Positions 59,745-64,000 of a stretch of 64,000 bases of DNA are shown here, piece by piece (the first letter of the stretch is position 1; each line of letters starts with the position of its first letter). The position numbers and the translations under genes were made by a program. The notes beneath the pieces are model-generated. The model was not told the DNA's origin. It did no database searches and saw nothing but the letters and a program-made list of their open reading frames with translations. The DNA is from Typha latifolia (Eukaryota > Streptophyta > Magnoliopsida > Poales > Typhaceae): NCBI GenBank assembly GCA_019914945.1, contig CM034099.1:16332704-16396703 (forward strand). Direction: 5' to 3'.

Positions 59745-61787
59745 GAAGATTTGCAAAGTGGGCAGAGAAAGAAAAGAAGAGATGGACTGCACTAGTCTGA
59801 TGAGCTTAAAAAGCTTAATTTCCATCCCTTTCATGGTACCCTTTTCTGCACCATTCCTTGCCTCATCTATGTTTAACCTCAGTTGGCTCTCTAGTAGCTC
59901 TTGTGGAATCCTTGCGTGCCATAGCAGCATACTTTTTTAAGCACTTGGACAGAGCCTGCATGTTATAGTGACATTACTACAACTTTAATGTTAGATAATT
60001 AGTCAAGCCAACAGTCAATTTAGAGGTAATAAATGTACCCTAAGTACCACATTTTGCTGCTGTCAGAAGAGTAGTTTAATTTGGGAAATTTTATACTTTA
60101 CACTCTAAGTTGTCTCTTATTATTATTGTTATTATTATAGAACGATAGTTCTCTTATTATCATTAGCACTCTATCACATGAGTGCTTATCAAGGCAACAA
60201 AAATACAGGACAGCAGTTTGTTAATAATAATTATAATAAAAGTAAAAGATAGGATGTGCAAAGTATAAAATTCCCTAAACTTAGTTCTTAAACTTGAGAT
60301 TATGTAGTCAAACTCGTGCATCAGTGGTCCCCCAGTGAGATTTATCAGAACCATTACTATGCTTTCCCATTAACATGTCTTGTTGCTTTCCTTCTTTCTA
60401 CTTTGAAGCATGAAATATTGCAGCAACTATGAAAGGGACTGCATCATATATAATTTCTTCTGTTGGTCTCCATTGCCTCCCTATTTCTCTTTAAAGTTTT
60501 CATCAGTTAGCATGGCCTCCTTGTTTTATTCTTCTCTGAATCTGATTCCCTTCTTTGCTTGCCTTACCTCAACCGTAAGACATGTGACATGCATCATGTT
60601 TGGGGTCTTTCATTATGCACCAATCAAATAAATGAAAACTCTTCAACTTTTACAAAAAGTTAGAGCTATAGAATAATAACAATCCAAACACACAATTAGT
60701 ACACTAGAAAGTAGTTCATAATCATCGAACCATTTATGACACGATTCGTTAAGATGATGTGTTATAGGCATTAATATGAGACGACTATTGTAGCTCAGTG
60801 ATTGGGCCAATCCTATCAGTCTATGATTTGATAGAGTTTGTGAGTTGTTGGAATATAGTAGAATGCAACTAAAATTATAGGAACCTAAGAATATTCTCCC
60901 ATGCAGCATTTATTTCATAAAATGTATGTAAAAATATTCGAAAATGTTGTCGATGATTAGAATTTTTTAGAAAGAGTCTAATATACGAGAGGTGATTTGA
61001 TTGGCCAGGTTAGTACAGCAGTGTTCATTTATGTTTTCCCTACCAAATCAAGTAGGAAAATTAAGAAAAGTTGTGATATATATGATAGAAATTCTGATAG
61101 ATTCTGTACTCCAATTAACTAATTTAGTGGGTCACAAATGTTTGAAGGGGGGGGGGGGGGGGCCCAAATAAAGACAAGCCCAATCTCTTTCTGGCCCATA
61201 TGAGTTGGGAGGGGTTTCATGCATCTTTCCCAGCTAACCTTGGACTTGGAAAGAAATGGCAGCCATAATTAAGTTCTATCCACTTTGCAGTTTTTGGTTT
61301 CTTTTGCTTAATGGAATTATACTCAGATGGTTTACACTGTGCACATATTCTTATATTCGAATCTCAATGACATCGGTTTAACTGTGACGTTATTCAGTGC
61401 TCATTTTCCTATGATAACTCCATGAGGAAGACACAGTAGCTTAATGAAGAGGGACACCAAGACATTGTTATACTTCTAAAGCAAGGGAAGGAAGGGATAC
61501 ATGACTTCAAAAGCAAAAGGTGAAAAAAAAAAAGAGTACTTCCAAGTGGAAGGTGTGATTAAACAACCACGCTCCCATTGGAAGGCCTTCAAAACGGTGG
61601 AAAAAGAGGTAAAAGTAAAAAAAAAAAAATAAAGGAAAAAGAAAAATACAAAGTTGGAGAAGAGGCAAAACTAGTAATAGCTTAGATATACTACTATATC
61701 ATATCATATCATATCATATCATATCATATCATAATCATTTATCTCTTCTCATGGTCTCTCTTCTTCCTCCTCCTTCTGCTCTTTTAT
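59745..61787. other. Putative pri-miRNA upstream region and spacer
   Basis: On the minus strand 59745-60600 is upstream of the hairpin and shows a plausible intron: donor GGTTGAG|GTAAGG (exon end 60568) and acceptor AACATGCAG|GCTCTG (exon start 59955). From 60650 the sequence is AT-rich spacer. A run of 18 G lies at 61145-61162, and an ATATC pentanucleotide repeat at 61696-61733. Nothing else was recognised. Confidence 0.4.
61696..61733. repeat. (ATATC)n pentanucleotide microsatellite
   Basis: Seven perfect ATATC units followed by a partial unit, about 55 bp past the 3' end of the RanBP2-type zinc-finger gene. Confidence 0.95.
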
Positions 61788-62621
61788 TTAGACTTCAGTG
61801 CCTGCATGCCATGAAAATGAAAAGTAATTAATTAACACACTAATTAATCATTTGAAGAAGAGTTAATTAATTAGAAGACTAATTAGTTACCAGATTCCCG
61901 AGGTGCATTGCACCTAAAGCATTCCATCCTGCTTGCAAAGTTGTGCTCGTTGCAACCCGACCTATGTGAAGACACGTCAGCGCGATTAATTATTAATCAA
62001 ACATAACAATCGAAGAATATATCACATCACGTCTATCACATTATCGTAGTATATATATATATATATATATCTGGACAAGATACCATGCATTTTTTTTTCT
62101 AAAATATATCTATCAACTTTTTACTCCTATATAGTGACTTCAAACTTAAATAGATGGATCTCCGTTCTAATAATGGAACTAGAAAAAGAGATAATTAAAG
62201 GCATTAAGTAAAGGCAAGACCTAGTGCAAATCCAATCCCCGGACTTCCACCCTGTGCGGCCGCCGCCGCCGAAGCCGAAACCACGGGAAGAGCGCATCAT
62301 ATCGCCGTCGAAGGCTCCTCCAACTCCGGCGCCGACGCCGACGGCGGTGTCTTCCTTGAAGGCGCCGCACTTGAAGCAGCTGGAGCGGCTGGCGAAGTTG
62401 TGGGCGCCGCAGGAGCAGTACCAGTCGCCGGGGCGGACGTCGGAGCCGCTGAAGCCAAACGACGAGCCGCCGCGGGCTCCGCCGCCACCGGCGCCGAAGC
62501 TGGCGTAGTCGGAGCGGTCGGCGCTCGAGCGCGGCTCACTGCAGCGCTGGCAGGAGTCGCGGCGGCTGAAGTTGAGGTGCTGGCATGTCCTGCAGTTCCA
62601 GTCTCCTGGTTTCCTGTTCAT
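61788..62621 (-). CDS. RanBP2-type zinc-finger protein (three fingers, At3g15680 type)
   Basis: Three coding exons: 62221-62621, 61891-61961, 61788-61801, in frame to 161 residues. Three RanBP2/NZF fingers (W-x-C-x(1-4)-C-x3-N-x6-C-x2-C) are seen. Finger 1 is GDWNCRTCQHLNFSRRDSCQ then RC (about residues 5-29). Finger 2 is GDWYCSCGAHNFASRSSCFK then C, with only one residue between the first two Cys. Finger 3 is GDWICTRSGCNEHNFASRME then CFRC, and its exon junction falls between C and S. Gly-rich linkers separate them. The start is set at MNRKPGDW because a splice acceptor (ATATGATAG) lies 15-16 nt upstream, making the longer frame from 62654 intronic. RanBP2-type fingers of this set bind single-stranded RNA in animals; the plant role is not established. 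It resembles At3g15680. A leader intron (62636-63323) holds the long (GA)n tract. Confidence 0.94.
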
Positions 62622-63430
<809 letters not shown>

Positions 63431-63659
63431 GACTCAATAATTGCGAATCAAGTTGGGGGATGTTGTCTCTTTTTTGTTTTTGGTTTTGGTTTTGCTGAGC
63501 AATGGAATCACAGAAAACCAAAAGAAGCAAAAGAAGAGAAAGGGCTTTGATATGGATGCCAATTAAAGATAGCAACTACTCCATTGTGGGGAATTTCAAA
63601 CTACCTCTCTCTCTCTCTCCTTTAACCAGCAACATCTTTTTAGACTACTCCCCCTCTTG

Positions 63660-63696
<37 letters not shown>

Positions 63697-64000
63697 CATT
63701 CCAGTTACTGCATGCATGTGTGTGCATTATTATCCATATGTGCTTTTAATCTTTACAATCATTCTTGCATTCCCTAATTATATATATATATATATCCTTG
63801 AGTTCAAATTAATTACTATAATGCATCTTATAATCATGGATCACCTTTGATCATATTGAGAAACTTATAAAAGCTTAATTGGTTGAGACTGCAGTTAAAA
63901 CGCAAGCACTCTGCCATATCCATTGTCCACATTATATATTATTATTTGGGTTTTTTTTTGTTGCATAATAATCACTGCAAAAATTTAAAGATATCATAAT
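63431..64000. other. Upstream spacer
   Basis: No gene recognised. Holds a (GA)n tract at about 63664-63692, a CT run at 63605-63620 and a (TA)n tract at about 63779-63795. Confidence 0.6.

Overview
The window is nuclear DNA of a flowering plant. It is AT-rich, its genes are split by GT-AG introns, the coding regions encode plant-specific families, and the spacers hold decayed LINEs, small DNA transposons and many microsatellites. Nothing seen fixes the species. A monocot is possible, but this is not shown.

Layout by coordinate. 1-5625 (+): the 3' eight exons of an ascorbate peroxidase-related gene (APX-R/APX6 type) whose start is left of the window. 7869-9802 (-): an EIN3-binding F-box protein (ethylene signalling). 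12230-16560 (-): two decayed LINE pieces. 17361-23614 (-): a five-exon gene for a small Gag1-like clamp (DUF4050) protein with a 3.3 kb first coding intron carrying a MITE candidate. 26196-30470 (-): phospholipase D alpha 1. 31641-32324: a Mutator-like element. 34489-35114: a hAT-like element. 37675-39821 (-): DEAD-box helicase RH41 with an HIT zinc finger, followed by two decayed copies of its own C-terminal end. 42195-42911 (+): RNA polymerase III subunit RPC6 (C34), intronless in its coding region. 43557-44619: a hAT-like element carrying a piece resembling an F-box/kelch gene. 47735-49987 (+): a GH28 polygalacturonase. 50504-52995 (-): an Alba-family nucleic-acid-binding protein. 53000-58237: gene-poor spacer with a LINE RNase H remnant. 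58238-58977 (+): a glyoxalase I-like VOC protein. 59582-59690 (-): a miR159/miR319-type microRNA hairpin with an unusually short loop. 61788-62621 (-): a protein with three RanBP2-type zinc fingers.

The genes form no operon or cluster and act in unrelated processes: ethylene signalling, lipid signalling, transcription, RNA biology, cell-wall remodelling, redox and aldehyde detoxification. Exon boundaries were placed by hand from splice dinucleotides, reading-frame continuity and family similarity. All complete models except the polygalacturonase start close in frame. The observations most worth a second look are the short-loop miR159/319 hairpin and its possibly spliced host transcript, the hAT element with a kelch-like insert and perfect 8-bp target duplications, the tail duplications beside RH41, and the frame conflict at the 5' end of the polygalacturonase.
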